From: Chitinophaga horti
GTDB lineage: Bacteria; Bacteroidota; Bacteroidia; Chitinophagales; Chitinophagaceae
Length of the DNA stretch: 64,000 bases
NCBI RefSeq assembly: GCF_022867795.2
Contig: NZ_CP107006.1
Coordinates: 2,046,001-2,110,000, forward strand
Reading direction: 5' to 3'
A program made the position numbers and the translations under genes. The number at the start of each line of letters is the position of its first letter. Position 1 is the first letter of the stretch. The notes beneath the pieces are model-generated. The model was not told where the DNA came from. It did not search any database and was given only the letters and a program-made list of their open reading frames with translations. Shown here in pieces: positions 42,951 through 52,648 of this stretch.

Positions 42951-45542
42951 CTATTCCTCTGTTGGCGCCGGGGCTTCTTCTCCTTCAGCGGCTGCAGTAC
43001 CTTCTTCTGTAGCTTCGCCTTCTACAGCTTCTGTTTCGATACCTTCTTCGCCCTCCAGTAAGTCTTCCGGTTGTTCTTCCTGCTCGTCGATCCTTGCTAC
43101 AGCTGCAATTTCGTCTGTTTCGTCGAGACGGATCAAACGAACGCCCTGCGTAGCACGACCCGCTTCGCGGATGTCCGCCACTGCCATACGGATGGTGATG
43201 CCAGATTTACAAGTGATCATCAGGTCATCTTTTTCCGTTACGTCCAGGATGGCGATCAGGCTGCCTGTCTTCTCCGTAACGCTGATGGTCTTAACACCTT
43301 TACCACCACGGTTCGTAACACGATACTCTTCGATCTCGGTACGTTTACCGAAGCCTTTTTCGGATACAACCAGCACCGTGCGCGTTTCGTCCTCCTTATT
43401 AACACAAATCATACCAACAACTTCGTCCTTCTCGTTGTCTACCTCAATACCACGCACCCCGATCGCACCACGACCAGTTTCACGAACGGTATTTTCATTA
43501 AAGCGGATGGCGCGGCCACTGCGGATGGCCATCATCATTTCACTGTTTCCGTCGGTGAGTTTAGCTTCCAGCAGCTGGTCGCCTTCGTTGATGGTAATGG
43601 CGTTTACGCCGTTCTGGCGCGGACGCGAAAACTCTTCCAAAAGGGTCTTTTTAATGATACCGTTTTTGGTACAGAGCATGATATAGTGACTGTTAATGAA
43701 GTCTTTATCCTGCAGATCCTTGATGTCGATGATCGTACGGATCTTATCGTCGGAAGGCAGGGTGATCAGGTTCTGGATCGCGCGGCCCTTACCGGATTTT
43801 TCGCCCTCTGGGATCTCGTATACCTTCAGCCAGTAACAACGGCCTTTTTCGGTAAAGAAAAGCATAGTGTGGTGCGTAGAGGCTACGAACAGGTGTTCGA
43901 TATAATCCTCGTCGCGGGTTTTGCCGCCGATAGCGCCACGGCCACCGCGTTTCTGCTGGCGGTAGTCGTAAGCAGAAGTACGTTTGATATAACCCAGGTG
44001 AGAGATGGTGATCACCACATCTTCTTCAGCGATAATGTCTTCGATACGCATTTCGCTCGCCAGGTACTGGATCTCGGTTTTACGCTCGTCACCAAACCTT
44101 TTCTTCACATCTTCCAGTTCTTCCTTGATGATTTTGAAACGCAGTCCTTCATCACCCAGGATCTCTTTCAGGTAGTTGATCAGTTTCATGATCTCTTCGT
44201 ATTCTTCACGGATCTTGTCGCGTTCCATGCCTGTTAAACGCTGGAGACGCAGTTCCAGGATGGCTTTAGACTGTATTTCGGTCAAACCGAAGTTGCTCAT
44301 CAAACCTTCTTTCGCGATATCCGGAGTAGCCGAGTTGCGGATGAGGGCGATCACTTCGTCCAGGTGATCCAGTGCGATGAGGTAACCGGCGAGTATGTGC
44401 GCCTTTTTCTCGGCTTCGCGCAGTTCGTACTGGGTCCTTCTTACTACAACTTCGTGACGGAACTCGATGAACTCGGAGATCATGTCTTTCAGGTTAAACA
44501 CACGCGGACGGCCTTTCGACAGGGCTACGTTGTTAATACCGTAAGATGTTTGCAGTTCCGAGTATTTGTACAGTTGGTTGATGATCACGTTCGGGATAGC
44601 CTCACGTTTCAGGTCGATCACGAGGCGCATACCTTCGCGGTCAGATTCGTCGCGCACGTCGGAAATGCCTTCGATGATCTTATCGTTCACCAGTTGAGCG
44701 ATCTTCTGGTGTAATACTGCTTTGTTGATCTGGTAAGGCAATTCGTAAATCACCAGTCTCTCGCGACCCGCTTTGGTCGTTTCAGAAGTGATTTTACCTC
44801 TCACCACTACCCTGCCACGGCCGGTTTCAAAGCCTTGTTTAACGCCGTCGAAGCCGTAAATGATACCGCCGGTCGGGAAGTCGGGCGCTTTAACGTGTTT
44901 GATCAGTTCTTCGATGGTGATCTCACGGTTGTCGATGTAAGCGATACAGCCGTCCACCACTTCCGACAGGTTGTGAGGCATGATGTTGGTTGCCATACCT
45001 ACCGCGATACCGGAAGCACCGTTGATCAGCAGGTTTGGAACACGTGTGGGCAACACCGTCGGCTCTTCCAGGGTGTCGTCGAAGTTGAGGGTGAAGTCAA
45101 CGGTTTCTTTATCGATGTCTTCCAGCATTGCTTCTGCGATCTTGCGCAAACGGATCTCCGTATAACGCATAGCCGCCGGCATGTCGCCATCCACAGAACC
45201 GAAGTTACCCTGGCCGTCGACCATCATGTAACGCATGCTCCAGGGCTGGGCCAGACGTACGATCGTATCATAGATAGACGCATCGCCGTGAGGGTGGAAT
45301 TTACCCATTACCTCACCCACGATACGCGCGGATTTCTTATAAGGTTTGTTACTGTTGTTCCCCAGCTCGTTCATGCCGAATAGTACGCGGCGGTGAACGG
45401 GCTTCAGGCCGTCCCGTACATCGGGCAATGCGCGGCCTACGATCACCGACATGGAGTAGTCGATGTAGGCCGTTTTCATTTGTTCCTCAATGTTGATCTG
45501 AACAATTCTACCTTCCTGTGGATTTTCCGTATTTTCTATCAT
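42951..45542 (-). CDS. gyrA: DNA gyrase subunit A
   Basis: An 863-residue type II topoisomerase subunit that cuts and rejoins DNA via Tyr127 (AAMRYTE). The breakage-reunion domain has the quinolone region [20 protein letters not shown]. At the E. coli Ser83 equivalent there is Ala88, with Ser89 next and Asp92 at the Asp87 equivalent. The C-terminal beta-pinwheel has the GyrA-box QKRGGRG near residue 530, which identifies gyrase rather than topoisomerase IV. The protein ends in an acidic Glu/Ala/Pro tail. A minus-strand -7 box TATATTTG lies about 45 bases upstream (45594-45587). Single gene in the window; gyrB is elsewhere. Confidence 0.97.
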   Translation of the reverse strand: MIENTENPQEGRIVQINIEEQMKTAYIDYSMSVIVGRALPDVRDGLKPVHRRVLFGMNELGNNSNKPYKKSARIVGEVMGKFHPHGDASIYDTIVRLAQPWSMRYMMVDGQGNFGSVDGDMPAAMRYTEIRLRKIAEAMLEDIDKETVDFTLNFDDTLEEPTVLPTRVPNLLINGASGIAVGMATNIMPHNLSEVVDGCIAYIDNREITIEELIKHVKAPDFPTGGIIYGFDGVKQGFETGRGRVVVRGKITSETTKAGRERLVIYELPYQINKAVLHQKIAQLVNDKIIEGISDVRDESDREGMRLVIDLKREAIPNVIINQLYKYSELQTSYGINNVALSKGRPRVFNLKDMISEFIEFRHEVVVRRTQYELREAEKKAHILAGYLIALDHLDEVIALIRNSATPDIAKEGLMSNFGLTEIQSKAILELRLQRLTGMERDKIREEYEEIMKLINYLKEILGDEGLRFKIIKEELEDVKKRFGDERKTEIQYLASEMRIEDIIAEEDVVITISHLGYIKRTSAYDYRQQKRGGRGAIGGKTRDEDYIEHLFVASTHHTMLFFTEKGRCYWLKVYEIPEGEKSGKGRAIQNLITLPSDDKIRTIIDIKDLQDKDFINSHYIMLCTKNGIIKKTLLEEFSRPRQNGVNAITINEGDQLLEAKLTDGNSEMMMAIRSGRAIRFNENTVRETGRGAIGVRGIEVDNEKDEVVGMICVNKEDETRTVLVVSEKGFGKRTEIEEYRVTNRGGKGVKTISVTEKTGSLIAILDVTEKDDLMITCKSGITIRMAVADIREAGRATQGVRLIRLDETDEIAAVARIDEQEEQPEDLLEGEEGIETEAVEGEATEEGTAAAEGEEAPAPTEE

Positions 45543-45920
45543 TATTTTATTGGTTTACAGGTTTTTCAGCTGTAAATTTTGAAGAGCAAATATAACTTAT
45601 TCAGGCCGTATTCAGTGCGGATTTACCCCCAATGTTGATAAAATCTGGATACTATTTTCACCGCTTTTTTTCGCCCCGCTTTGCAATTATCTAAAATTTT
45701 AATGATAAATTCGTATCATCTCCAGTTAAATTTCAATATGCGCATTATGGTTAATGCGTCTTTGCCCTCCACCGGGCAGATGAGTAGTTTGTAACCGCGT
45801 GAAAATCAGCTTAAATTGGGCAAAAATATTTTAACATTGCAAAACGAAACGGGATTATGTTTCGAACATTATAGGGTAGTTTAGTTACACCGATAGTTTT
45901 TTTAACCATTTTCCAGATTT
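45543..45920. other. 378-base intergenic region, divergent promoters of gyrA and the saccharopine dehydrogenase-like gene
   Basis: AT-rich, no reading frame of note. On the minus strand TATATTTG (45594-45587) is a good -7 box for gyrA, with a CTG in place of TTG at the usual -33 distance. On the plus strand no full consensus is seen ahead of the gene starting at 45921. Confidence 0.5.
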
Positions 45921-47246
45921 ATGAAGCAAATTCTATTGTTTGGAGCCGGGAAGTCAGCCACTGTATTGATTGATTACCTGCTATCAAACGCTCCACGTCA
46001 GAAATGGCATGTGACAGTAGCGGACCATGACTTAATGTTGATCAAATCGAAGATCGGAAAATCGTATTATGCAACTCCCGCAGCAATTGACATCACCAGC
46101 GATGCAGCCCGGCAACCGCTCATTGCGGAAGCGGACCTGGTACTTTCCCTCCTGCCCCCTGCCCTGCATATTGTAGTCGCCAGGGACTGCCTTAAACTGG
46201 GCAAAAATCTCATTACGGCCTCTTACATCGACCCGGAAATAAGGCAGCTCGCGCCGGACATCGAAAAAGCAGGCCTCCTGTTCATGTATGAAATGGGCCT
46301 CGACCCTGGCATCGATCATATGTCGGCCATGAAGCTGATCCACTCGATCGAAAAGAAGGGCGGACAGATCTACGCCTTCAAATCGTATTGCGGCGGACTC
46401 GTTTCGCCCGAAAGCAATGATAATCCCTGGCAGTACAAGGTGTCCTGGAACCCACGGAATATCGTGCTGGCCGGCTCCTCAGGCGCCATCTACCGGGAAA
46501 AGGGGAAGATTAAAGATATTCCCTACGAAACGCTGTTCGACCAGGCTAAAACGGTTATGGTACCGGGCATTGGCAAACTGGCGTTCTATCCTAATCGAGA
46601 TTCGCTCAATTACGTGGAAGTGTATCAGCTCGAAAATATACCCACTTTTATGCGGGCCACCCTGCGCTATCCTGACTTTATAGAGGGCTGGAGCGCCATC
46701 GTGAAATTAGGGCTTACTGCCGAGGGCGGGCCGTTCAATACCGATAACATGACTTACTTCAAGTGGGCCGCTCAAAAGGTGACGCTTGATAAACACCTGA
46801 GCAACGAGGAAAACATCGCAGGCTTCCTGGGCGTGTCCAGCAAGTCGAAACTCATTCGCCAGCTTAAGTTTTTGGGGATTTTAAACGGGGAAATGATTAA
46901 TTTAGGAGAGCAAACGAACGTGAGCCTCCTGCAACACATCCTCGAAACGAAACTTCGCATGGAGCCTGCCGATAAAGACATGATCGTGATGCTGCACGAA
47001 ATTGAGTTTGAGCGACGCAACATGGCCACCCGCCTGCACAGCTATATGATCGCGCAAGGGGAAGATAATCTTCGCACGGCAATGGCTAAGACAGTAGGTT
47101 TACCCATGGGTATACTGGCGAAACTGATGCTGAGCGATAAGGTTGAATTAACAGGGCTGCACATCCCTGTAATGCCCGAAATTTATAACCCGGTCCTTCG
47201 GGAACTGGAAGACTACGATATCAGGTTTGAAGAGAGTTTTGAGTAG
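45921..47246 (+). CDS. Saccharopine dehydrogenase family protein
   Basis: A 441-residue NAD(P)-binding protein of the saccharopine dehydrogenase family. The Rossmann motif is ILLFGAGKSATVLIDYLL at the N-terminus; LVLSLLPPALHIVVAR and LFMYEMGLDPGIDHMSAMKL follow, where the latter is the typical catalytic-domain segment. The C-terminal region (GWSAIVKLGLTAEGGPF and LEDYDIRFEESFE) is also conserved in the family. In bacteria such proteins act in lysine or polyamine metabolism, for example saccharopine or carboxynorspermidine formation; which reaction occurs here cannot be told. A bidirectional terminator follows. Confidence 0.85.
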   Translation: MKQILLFGAGKSATVLIDYLLSNAPRQKWHVTVADHDLMLIKSKIGKSYYATPAAIDITSDAARQPLIAEADLVLSLLPPALHIVVARDCLKLGKNLITASYIDPEIRQLAPDIEKAGLLFMYEMGLDPGIDHMSAMKLIHSIEKKGGQIYAFKSYCGGLVSPESNDNPWQYKVSWNPRNIVLAGSSGAIYREKGKIKDIPYETLFDQAKTVMVPGIGKLAFYPNRDSLNYVEVYQLENIPTFMRATLRYPDFIEGWSAIVKLGLTAEGGPFNTDNMTYFKWAAQKVTLDKHLSNEENIAGFLGVSSKSKLIRQLKFLGILNGEMINLGEQTNVSLLQHILETKLRMEPADKDMIVMLHEIEFERRNMATRLHSYMIAQGEDNLRTAMAKTVGLPMGILAKLMLSDKVELTGLHIPVMPEIYNPVLRELEDYDIRFEESFE

Positions 47247-47299
47247 AAAGATATTTTCCTATGATAACACTGTCTTTAATACAAAACTAAAATGGAGAA

Positions 47300-47331
47300 A
47301 AGGCCATCCTGCGGGACGGCCTTTTTTTATT
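47300..47331. terminator. Bidirectional terminator between convergent genes
   Basis: AAAAGGCC-A-TCC pairs with GGA-C-GGCCTTTT around TGCG (one mismatch), with T-runs on both sides. It serves the saccharopine dehydrogenase-like gene and the sirtuin gene. Confidence 0.8.
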
Positions 47332-48010
47332 GTGTAAGCAATGTAATCAGTTCCTGTACCCCTTCTGTCGCCGGCTTTTCGATCACCTGCACATTGGGCA
47401 AACCATGTACCTCCGGCGCTTTTTTGTCGATCACGAACTTTGGTACATGGTCGCCGGCAAAGTCAACCAGTCCCGCTGCCGGATATACGTTAAGCGAGGT
47501 GCCGATCACCACGAACATATCGGCTTTCGCTACTTCGGCAGCCGCCCGTTCGATCATGGGCACTGCCTCGCCAAACCACACGATGTGCGGGCGGTACTGT
47601 CCACCGTCCGGTGCCAGGTCGCCGAGACGAATATCGTCGGTGTATGGGTAAATGGTATCCTCGTCATGAATACTTCTCATTTTACAGATCTCGCCATGTA
47701 AGTGCAAAACATTGGTAGAGCCGGCGCGTTCGTGCAGGTCGTCTATGTTTTGTGTGATGATGCGTACGTCGAATACTTCTTCCAGTTGTGCTAACCCGAA
47801 GTGGGCGGCATTCGGTTGCGCATTGCAAACATCGCGGCGGCGCATGTTGTAAAAGTCCAGCACGAGCTGCGGATTTTTATTCCAGCCGATGGGCGATGCC
47901 ACTTCGTAAATATCATATCCTTCCCACAGGCCATCGCTATCACGAAACGTGCGGAGGCCGCTTTCAGCGCTGATTCCAGCTCCTGTTAAAACTACGAGTA
48001 CGGGTTTCAT
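47327..48010 (-). CDS. cobB: NAD-dependent protein deacylase, sirtuin family
   Basis: A 227-residue sirtuin that removes acyl groups from lysines using NAD, cytoplasmic. NAD-binding GAGISAESGLRTFRDSDGLW (about 10-29), the QNIDDLHERAGS motif (about 87-98) and catalytic His105 in HLHGE are present. Tyr54 and Arg57 in FYNMRRRD match the class III pattern of SIRT5/CobB-type desuccinylases. The zinc module normally has four cysteines; here only Cys109 remains (EICKMRSIHDEDTIYPY), so structural zinc is probably absent. The gene is convergent with the saccharopine dehydrogenase-like gene and lies 29 bases downstream of the DUF4349 gene on the same strand. Confidence 0.88.
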   Translation of the reverse strand: MKPVLVVLTGAGISAESGLRTFRDSDGLWEGYDIYEVASPIGWNKNPQLVLDFYNMRRRDVCNAQPNAAHFGLAQLEEVFDVRIITQNIDDLHERAGSTNVLHLHGEICKMRSIHDEDTIYPYTDDIRLGDLAPDGGQYRPHIVWFGEAVPMIERAAAEVAKADMFVVIGTSLNVYPAAGLVDFAGDHVPKFVIDKKAPEVHGLPNVQVIEKPATEGVQELITLLTQ

Positions 48011-48039
48011 ACCCGTAAGTTATCGATAAAAACAACAAC

Positions 48040-48954
48040 TTATACCGCCACTGTTTTTTCTTTTTTGAAACGTTTGTAGATGCGTTTGCCCGCGAAGAAA
48101 GCCACGATCAACAGCAGCCATGCAGGCCAGGCGGCGGTGACGCCAAGTGCCGCATCCAACACATTATTCCAGCCTTCTTTCAACGAAATGCCTAGTCTGC
48201 CGAAGAAGCCCGGCGTGTTATGTACAGTTTGTGCAAACGGTTGATAAAAATTAAGGGTGATGGTGCTCATCGCTACCTGCTGGTCCATGTAACGGAGCGA
48301 TGCCTCAGCTGCTTCAATCTCTTCACGGGTTTCATTCAGCTTTTCTTCTACCGCAAGTATGTCTTCCACTTTACCTGCTTTCTGCAGAATGGCCAGGTAC
48401 CGTTGCTCTACAGCTTTGCGGGCGAGCATGCGGGCTTCGGTATCTACATATTGTTTGGTCACATCTTCTGAGGTAATGTTTTTTTCGTCGAGCTGTTTGG
48501 CGAAGCCGGCTAATCCTGCCAGGCAGGCGTCGAACTTGTCGGCGGGTACGCGTACCTGCATCGTAGTGCGGGCCTCGAGATCGTTGCGGGTTTCGTTTTC
48601 GGAGGAGATGTAACCTTTGTGACCGGTGATCGATTGACGTATCTGCGCTTTGATCTTTTCATAGTTGTCAACGGAAAAGCTGACGGTCGCATTGCGAATG
48701 ATTTTTTGTGTAATGGTGGCCTGGGGCGGCGCAACTGGCGGGGCTGCCTGTATCGCAAGGTCCGCAAGCGCGTACGAGTTGGCAGCAACCATGTCGTCCT
48801 TCGCCTCCAGCATCTGTTTCGATGCCACGGCTGCTTCTTCTTCCGCCCTTGCCGAAGCCGCTACCTGGGCTTCCACCGCAGCCGCCTGTCTTTGGCGGCA
48901 ACCAGTCAGCACTAAAAAACAAACTAAGGTGATAATCGGAATGCGCGTAATCAT
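48040..48954 (-). CDS. DUF4349-domain lipoprotein
   Basis: A 304-residue envelope protein. The start at 48954 (MITRIPIITLVCFLVLTGCR) gives a lipoprotein signal with the lipobox LTGC; an earlier in-frame start 102 bases upstream lacks a signal. After an Ala/Glu-rich helical linker, the DUF4349 core follows: ITQKIIRNATVSFSVDNYEK, VRVPADKFDACLAGLAGF and the coiled-coil EEKLNETREEIEAAEASLRY. It has a C-terminal transmembrane segment (WPAWLLLIVAFFAGKRIYKR) and ends in a Lys-rich tail. A protein with both a lipid anchor and a C-terminal helix is typical of the family. Function unknown; it precedes the sirtuin gene by 29 bases. Confidence 0.85.
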   Translation of the reverse strand: MITRIPIITLVCFLVLTGCRQRQAAAVEAQVAASARAEEEAAVASKQMLEAKDDMVAANSYALADLAIQAAPPVAPPQATITQKIIRNATVSFSVDNYEKIKAQIRQSITGHKGYISSENETRNDLEARTTMQVRVPADKFDACLAGLAGFAKQLDEKNITSEDVTKQYVDTEARMLARKAVEQRYLAILQKAGKVEDILAVEEKLNETREEIEAAEASLRYMDQQVAMSTITLNFYQPFAQTVHNTPGFFGRLGISLKEGWNNVLDAALGVTAAWPAWLLLIVAFFAGKRIYKRFKKEKTVAV

Positions 48955-49010
48955 AGTATATCGATTTGCTACAGGATGAATTTCGCCGACCGATTCCATA
49001 AAGTATGTAT

Positions 49011-49043
49011 AAAAAAATGCCCGACCGCTGCGCGGCCGGGCAT
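49011..49043 (-). terminator. Terminator of the TPR-ribH-LutA-EVE operon
   Basis: ATGCCCG-A-CCGC pairs with GCGG-C-CGGGCAT around TGC; seven T's follow in minus-strand RNA. Confidence 0.9.
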
Positions 49044-49068
49044 CCCCTATCGTCATAAATTTTTCGTC

Positions 49069-49476
49069 TTACATACCGCCCATCTCCAGGATGGTATTAA
49101 ACTCCTCTTCGGTGACATTACAAACCGATAACCTTCCCTGGCGGATCAGCGACAGGTTGGCGAGGCGTTTTTCTATCTTCATCTGCGCCAGCGTTACCGG
49201 CGTTTTGATGGCCTTCACAGGCTTCAGGTCAACCACTACCCAATTGGCATCGTCGGTAGTAGGGTCCTGGTAATGTTCTTTCGCTACCTTGGCGATGCCC
49301 ACTACGGCAAGACCTTCGTTGCTGTGATAAAATAGTACCTGGTCGCCTTTTTTCATGGCTTTCAGGTTGTTGCGCGCCTGGTAGTTACGTACGCCGTCCC
49401 AAAAGGTCTGGCCGTCTTTTACGAACTGGTCCCAGGAGTATTTAAATGGTTCTGACTTAACGAGCCAATAATTCAT
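49069..49476 (-). CDS. EVE-domain protein
   Basis: A 135-residue EVE-domain (PUA/YTH-like fold) protein, a fold that binds modified bases in nucleic acids. The family opening MNYWLVKSEPFKYSWDQFVK is clear, followed by FWDGVRNYQARNNLKAMKKG and VVGIAKVAKEHYQDP. The start at 49476 is chosen because the longer frame overlaps the LutA gene and has no homology. It lies 16 bases after the LutA-like gene as the last gene of an operon and has a strong terminator after it. Ligand unknown. Confidence 0.9.
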   Translation of the reverse strand: MNYWLVKSEPFKYSWDQFVKDGQTFWDGVRNYQARNNLKAMKKGDQVLFYHSNEGLAVVGIAKVAKEHYQDPTTDDANWVVVDLKPVKAIKTPVTLAQMKIEKRLANLSLIRQGRLSVCNVTEEEFNTILEMGGM

Positions 49477-49492
49477 GTGATCGGTTTTATAA

Positions 49493-50212
49493 TTACCACC
49501 CGCTGGCCAGCACATCGGCAATGTGCATGGTTTTAACGGTGTGGCCATGTTTGCGGATATAGCCATCCAGGTGCATGAGGCAACTCAGGTCGGTGCTGAT
49601 CAGGTAATCGGCGCCGGCGTCGATAGCGTTTAATACCTTCTGTTCGCCCATGCCAACGGATATCGGTTCAAATTTAACGGAGAAGGTACCGCCGAAACCA
49701 CAGCAGGTTTCACAGTCGGTCATTTCTCTCATTTCCAGTCCCTTTACGTTTTCGAGCAACTTGCGCGGGCCTTCCTTAATGCCGCATTCGCGTAAGGCGC
49801 CACAAGCGTCGTGGTAGGTGCCAACACCGTTGAGCGTGGCGCCCAGGTTGGTAACGCCCAGCTTTTCGGTAAGGAACTCTGTAAATTCGAACAGGTTCTT
49901 TTTCAGCAGTTTTACATCGTTATGCGTAGCGGAGTTGTCGAACAACTTACCGTAGTAGTTGCGCACAAAGCCTGTACACGAGCCGCTGGGGGCCACGATG
50001 TAATCGTATGTACGAAAGTCTTTTACAAATTTGGTGGCGACGGACTTACATTCGTCGCGGTAACCTGCGTTAAAAGCGGGCTGGCCGCAGCAGGTTTGTT
50101 CGGGGTTATAGTTCACATTACACCCCAGTTTCTCCAGCACTTTTACCATGTTGAAGGCGGTCTCCGGAAAGAGCTGGTCCACGAAGCATGGTATGAATAA
50201 TTGTACGTTCAT
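49493..50212 (-). CDS. (Fe-S)-binding protein of the LutA/LldE type
   Basis: A 239-residue protein with two CCG domains: TCCGQPAFNAGYRDECKS near residue 40 and TCCGFGGTFSVKF near 168. Each is part of a cysteine-rich repeat that binds a [4Fe-4S]-type cofactor in the lactate-utilisation (LutA) and heterodisulfide-reductase-like families. YDYIVAPSGSCTGFVRNYYG and YHDACGALRECGI are the conserved partner segments. No LutB or LutC gene is next to it, so it is an orphan LutA; electron partner and substrate are unknown. It lies between ribH (39 bases) and the EVE gene (16 bases) on one strand. Confidence 0.9.
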   Translation of the reverse strand: MNVQLFIPCFVDQLFPETAFNMVKVLEKLGCNVNYNPEQTCCGQPAFNAGYRDECKSVATKFVKDFRTYDYIVAPSGSCTGFVRNYYGKLFDNSATHNDVKLLKKNLFEFTEFLTEKLGVTNLGATLNGVGTYHDACGALRECGIKEGPRKLLENVKGLEMREMTDCETCCGFGGTFSVKFEPISVGMGEQKVLNAIDAGADYLISTDLSCLMHLDGYIRKHGHTVKTMHIADVLASGW

Positions 50213-50251
50213 GGGTGTTTGAGTCGGTTTACTGTCCTGGTGTAGAAAAAA

Positions 50252-50755
50252 CTAGCGGTTGGTCGCTAACTGGCGCTGGTACGCGATCATTTTGAGTGCC
50301 GTGATGGCTGCTTCGTCACCTTTATGCCCATGCTCGCCACCGAGTCGCTCCTGTGCCTGTTCCATGTTGTCGACAGTCAATACGCCGAAGATCACCGGTA
50401 CGGGCAGTTCGAGGTTCAGTTGCAGAATGCCGTCGGTTACTGCTTTACATACGTAATCGAAATGGGGTGTCGCGCCACGGATCACACAGCCAAAGGCAAT
50501 GATAGCGCTTGGCTGATCGGCCGTGCCGCGGGTGTTCTCCCACAGTTGTTTTACCGCGAAAGGCAGCTCAAAAGCGCCGGGCACCTGGTATTTGGAGGTC
50601 TTTTTAATGTTGTAGCCGGCCAGGGTGCGTTCGCATCCCGCTACCAGCTCATTCGTTACGAAATCGTTCCATTCCGTATAGATCATAACAACACTGGCAC
50701 TCTCCAGTTGGAGAATGCCAGCATCATTCAGTACGCTTTGATTATGTATAGACAT
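50252..50755 (-). CDS. ribH: 6,7-dimethyl-8-ribityllumazine synthase
   Basis: Penultimate enzyme of riboflavin synthesis, joining the ribityl-amino-uracil and the four-carbon phosphate unit. The 167 residues have all core motifs: YTEWNDFVTNELVAGCERTL, PGAFELPFAVKQL, GCVIRGATPHFDYVCKAVTDG and FGVLTVDNMEQAQERLGG. The catalytic His is in the ATPHFDY segment. It is the second gene of an operon with the TPR protein (39 bases upstream) and the LutA-like protein downstream. No FMN riboswitch is seen ahead of it. Confidence 0.97.
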   Translation of the reverse strand: MSIHNQSVLNDAGILQLESASVVMIYTEWNDFVTNELVAGCERTLAGYNIKKTSKYQVPGAFELPFAVKQLWENTRGTADQPSAIIAFGCVIRGATPHFDYVCKAVTDGILQLNLELPVPVIFGVLTVDNMEQAQERLGGEHGHKGDEAAITALKMIAYQRQLATNR

Positions 50756-50794
50756 ACCAGAAATTTCTTAATCACTAAATCCTTGCGCTAAATC

Positions 50795-51514
50795 CTATTC
50801 CTTCACTACACCCAGTCTGGCCAGGTACATATCAACGTTCCTCGCTTCCTGGGAAGTAGGATATTTATCTTTGATCTGTTTGTAGATCTCGATCGCTTCG
50901 TCGTTCTTTTTGTTCTTTTCGAGTGCCAGTGCAGCGCGGAACAGGTACAGCGGGCTGGTAAGCTCGTTGTTGTTGTAGTTGCCGGCTTTTTTGTAGTACT
51001 CGATCGCTTCTGCATCTTTGCCCAGTTCCATGTAAGCATCACCGGTAATACCGTATGCCATTGACTGTACAAGCAGATCGTTTGCGTTAAATTCTTTCAG
51101 CAGGTCGATGCCTTTCTGAAAATCACCCAGTCTTACATAAGAAACACCTGCCTGGTATTTGGCGAGGTTGCCTGCTTTTGTACCACCGTATTTTTTAATC
51201 ACTTCCAGGAAGCCGTAGTTGCTACCGTCGCCGTTCAGCGCCAGTTTAAACGAGTCTACCTCGAAGTAGTGCTGTGCCGGGAAAGCCATTTCCTGAGCTT
51301 TTTGCTCATTAGGGCCTTTCACGAAGCGGTTATAGGCGAAAAATCCGCCAACGATCACTACTACTGCCACGAGGCCGATAGTAATCACCTTTTTGTTTTT
51401 CTGGAAGAAATCTTCTGCATTGTGCATGGATGACTCCAGGTCAAAGTCCCTCGATTTCTTAGGACCCTGTCCGGCGCCTTGTGGTTGCTGGATATCTGTT
51501 TTGTTCTCTACCAT
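50795..51514 (-). CDS. Membrane-anchored TPR protein (YfgM-like)
   Basis: A 239-residue protein with a cytoplasmic charged N-terminus, one transmembrane segment (about residues 42-60, VITIGLVAVVVIVGGFFAY), and a periplasmic TPR domain: AKYQAGVSYVRLGDFQKGI, ITGDAYMELGKDAEAIEYY and ALEKNKKNDEAIEIYKQI. This topology and size are those of YfgM, an envelope-chaperone partner of the translocon. It leads the operon with ribH. Assignment to YfgM is by topology, not by a search. Confidence 0.8.
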   Translation of the reverse strand: MVENKTDIQQPQGAGQGPKKSRDFDLESSMHNAEDFFQKNKKVITIGLVAVVVIVGGFFAYNRFVKGPNEQKAQEMAFPAQHYFEVDSFKLALNGDGSNYGFLEVIKKYGGTKAGNLAKYQAGVSYVRLGDFQKGIDLLKEFNANDLLVQSMAYGITGDAYMELGKDAEAIEYYKKAGNYNNNELTSPLYLFRAALALEKNKKNDEAIEIYKQIKDKYPTSQEARNVDMYLARLGVVKE

Positions 51515-51545
51515 TTGTAGATGTGTTAAATATTTCCGTAAGGAG

Positions 51546-51600
51546 CGTTATAAATAAAAAGAAGGTTGACGAAGATCCATGCAGATGCACCGTCAACCTT
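51546..51600 (-). terminator. Terminator of pdhA
   Basis: AAGGTTGACG (51562-51571) and CGTCAACCTT (51591-51600) form a 10-bp stem, with a long loop; minus-strand RNA continues CTTCTTTTTATTT. Confidence 0.75.
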
Positions 51601-51612
51601 GCTTTTATGGTA

Positions 51613-52629
51613 TTAATCAACAATAAAAGGATAATCCTGCTGTACGTACACGTCTTTCAGCAACTCGTCGTCTGAAGGCCATGGAGATTCTTCTGCAAAG
51701 GTTACAGATTCTTCCACTTCGTTCTTCACGCGCTCGTTGATGGCTTCGATTTCTTCTTCAGTAGCCCATTTGTTGGTCTGGATCACTTTCAGTACCTGGT
51801 TAATCGGGTCCTGATCACGATATTCTTCTACTTCCTCTTTGGTGCGGTATTTCGCAGGGTCGCTCATGGAGTGACCACGGTAGCGGTAAGTTTTGATTTC
51901 CAGCAGGGTCGGGCCACCGTTTTCACGGGCGCGTTTCACTGCCCTGTCAATACCTTCGTGAACCGCTTCGCAGCTCATACCGTCGATAGAATCCGCCGGC
52001 ATTTCGTAGGCATCAGCCAGTTTATAGATGTCCAGTACGTTAGAAGTACGTTCTACAGAAGTACCCATCGCGTAACGGTTGTTCTCACAAATAAAGATCA
52101 CCGGCAGTTTCCACAGCATGGCCATGTTGAAGGTCTCATGCAGCATACCCTGGCGGGATGCACCGTCACCGAAGAAGCAAAGGGCTACATTGTCTGTGCC
52201 TTTATACTGCTCGGCAAATGCCAGACCTGCGCCTGTACCGATCTGCGCGCCTACGATACCGTGACCGCCGAAAAAGTTGTGTTCCAGTGAGAAGAAGTGC
52301 ATACTACCGCCCTTACCTTTCGAACAACCTGTTGCCTTACCATACAGTTCCGCCATACATGCCTTCGCAGAAATACCTTTAGCAATCGCCAGCGCGTGGT
52401 CGCGGTAAGCGGTGATAAATTTATCCTCCGGGCGTGTAGCTGTCATCGCACCGGCTGCAATAGCTTCCTGACCTATATACAGGTGACAGAAACCGCGTAT
52501 CTTCTGCATACCATACAGCTGGCCTGATTTTTCCTCGAAGCGACGCAGCAACAGCATCAGTTCGTACCAGTATAGATATGTTTCCTTGGTGAATTTCGTC
52601 TTCACGTCCTTAACCTTTTTAGTTTGCAC
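51613..52629 (-). CDS. pdhA: Pyruvate dehydrogenase E1 component, alpha subunit
   Basis: The TPP-dependent E1 alpha chain of the pyruvate dehydrogenase complex. The 338 residues contain RGFCHLYIGQEA, TAYRDHALAIAKGIS, KGKGGSMHFFS and the TPP/Mg motif GDGASRQGMLHETFNMAMLWK. The phosphorylation-loop-like RYRGHSMSDPAKYRTKEE is also present. The start is GTG at 52629 (QTKKVKDVKTKF); no ATG fits, and a -7 box TATATTTG at 52656-52649 places transcription about 13 bases upstream. The beta subunit and E2 are not adjacent. It is divergent from recF. Confidence 0.93.
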   Translation of the reverse strand: MQTKKVKDVKTKFTKETYLYWYELMLLLRRFEEKSGQLYGMQKIRGFCHLYIGQEAIAAGAMTATRPEDKFITAYRDHALAIAKGISAKACMAELYGKATGCSKGKGGSMHFFSLEHNFFGGHGIVGAQIGTGAGLAFAEQYKGTDNVALCFFGDGASRQGMLHETFNMAMLWKLPVIFICENNRYAMGTSVERTSNVLDIYKLADAYEMPADSIDGMSCEAVHEGIDRAVKRARENGGPTLLEIKTYRYRGHSMSDPAKYRTKEEVEEYRDQDPINQVLKVIQTNKWATEEEIEAINERVKNEVEESVTFAEESPWPSDDELLKDVYVQQDYPFIVD

Positions 52630-52648
52630 TAGTTTCTAAATTTGTCCG

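Noticed and set aside
43071-44237. 388-residue plus-strand frame opposite gyrA
   Set aside because: gyrA is certain on the other strand; the frame has no recognisable domain.
48955-49056. N-terminal extension of the DUF4349 gene
   Set aside because: Runs through the terminator at 49011-49043 and removes the lipoprotein signal.
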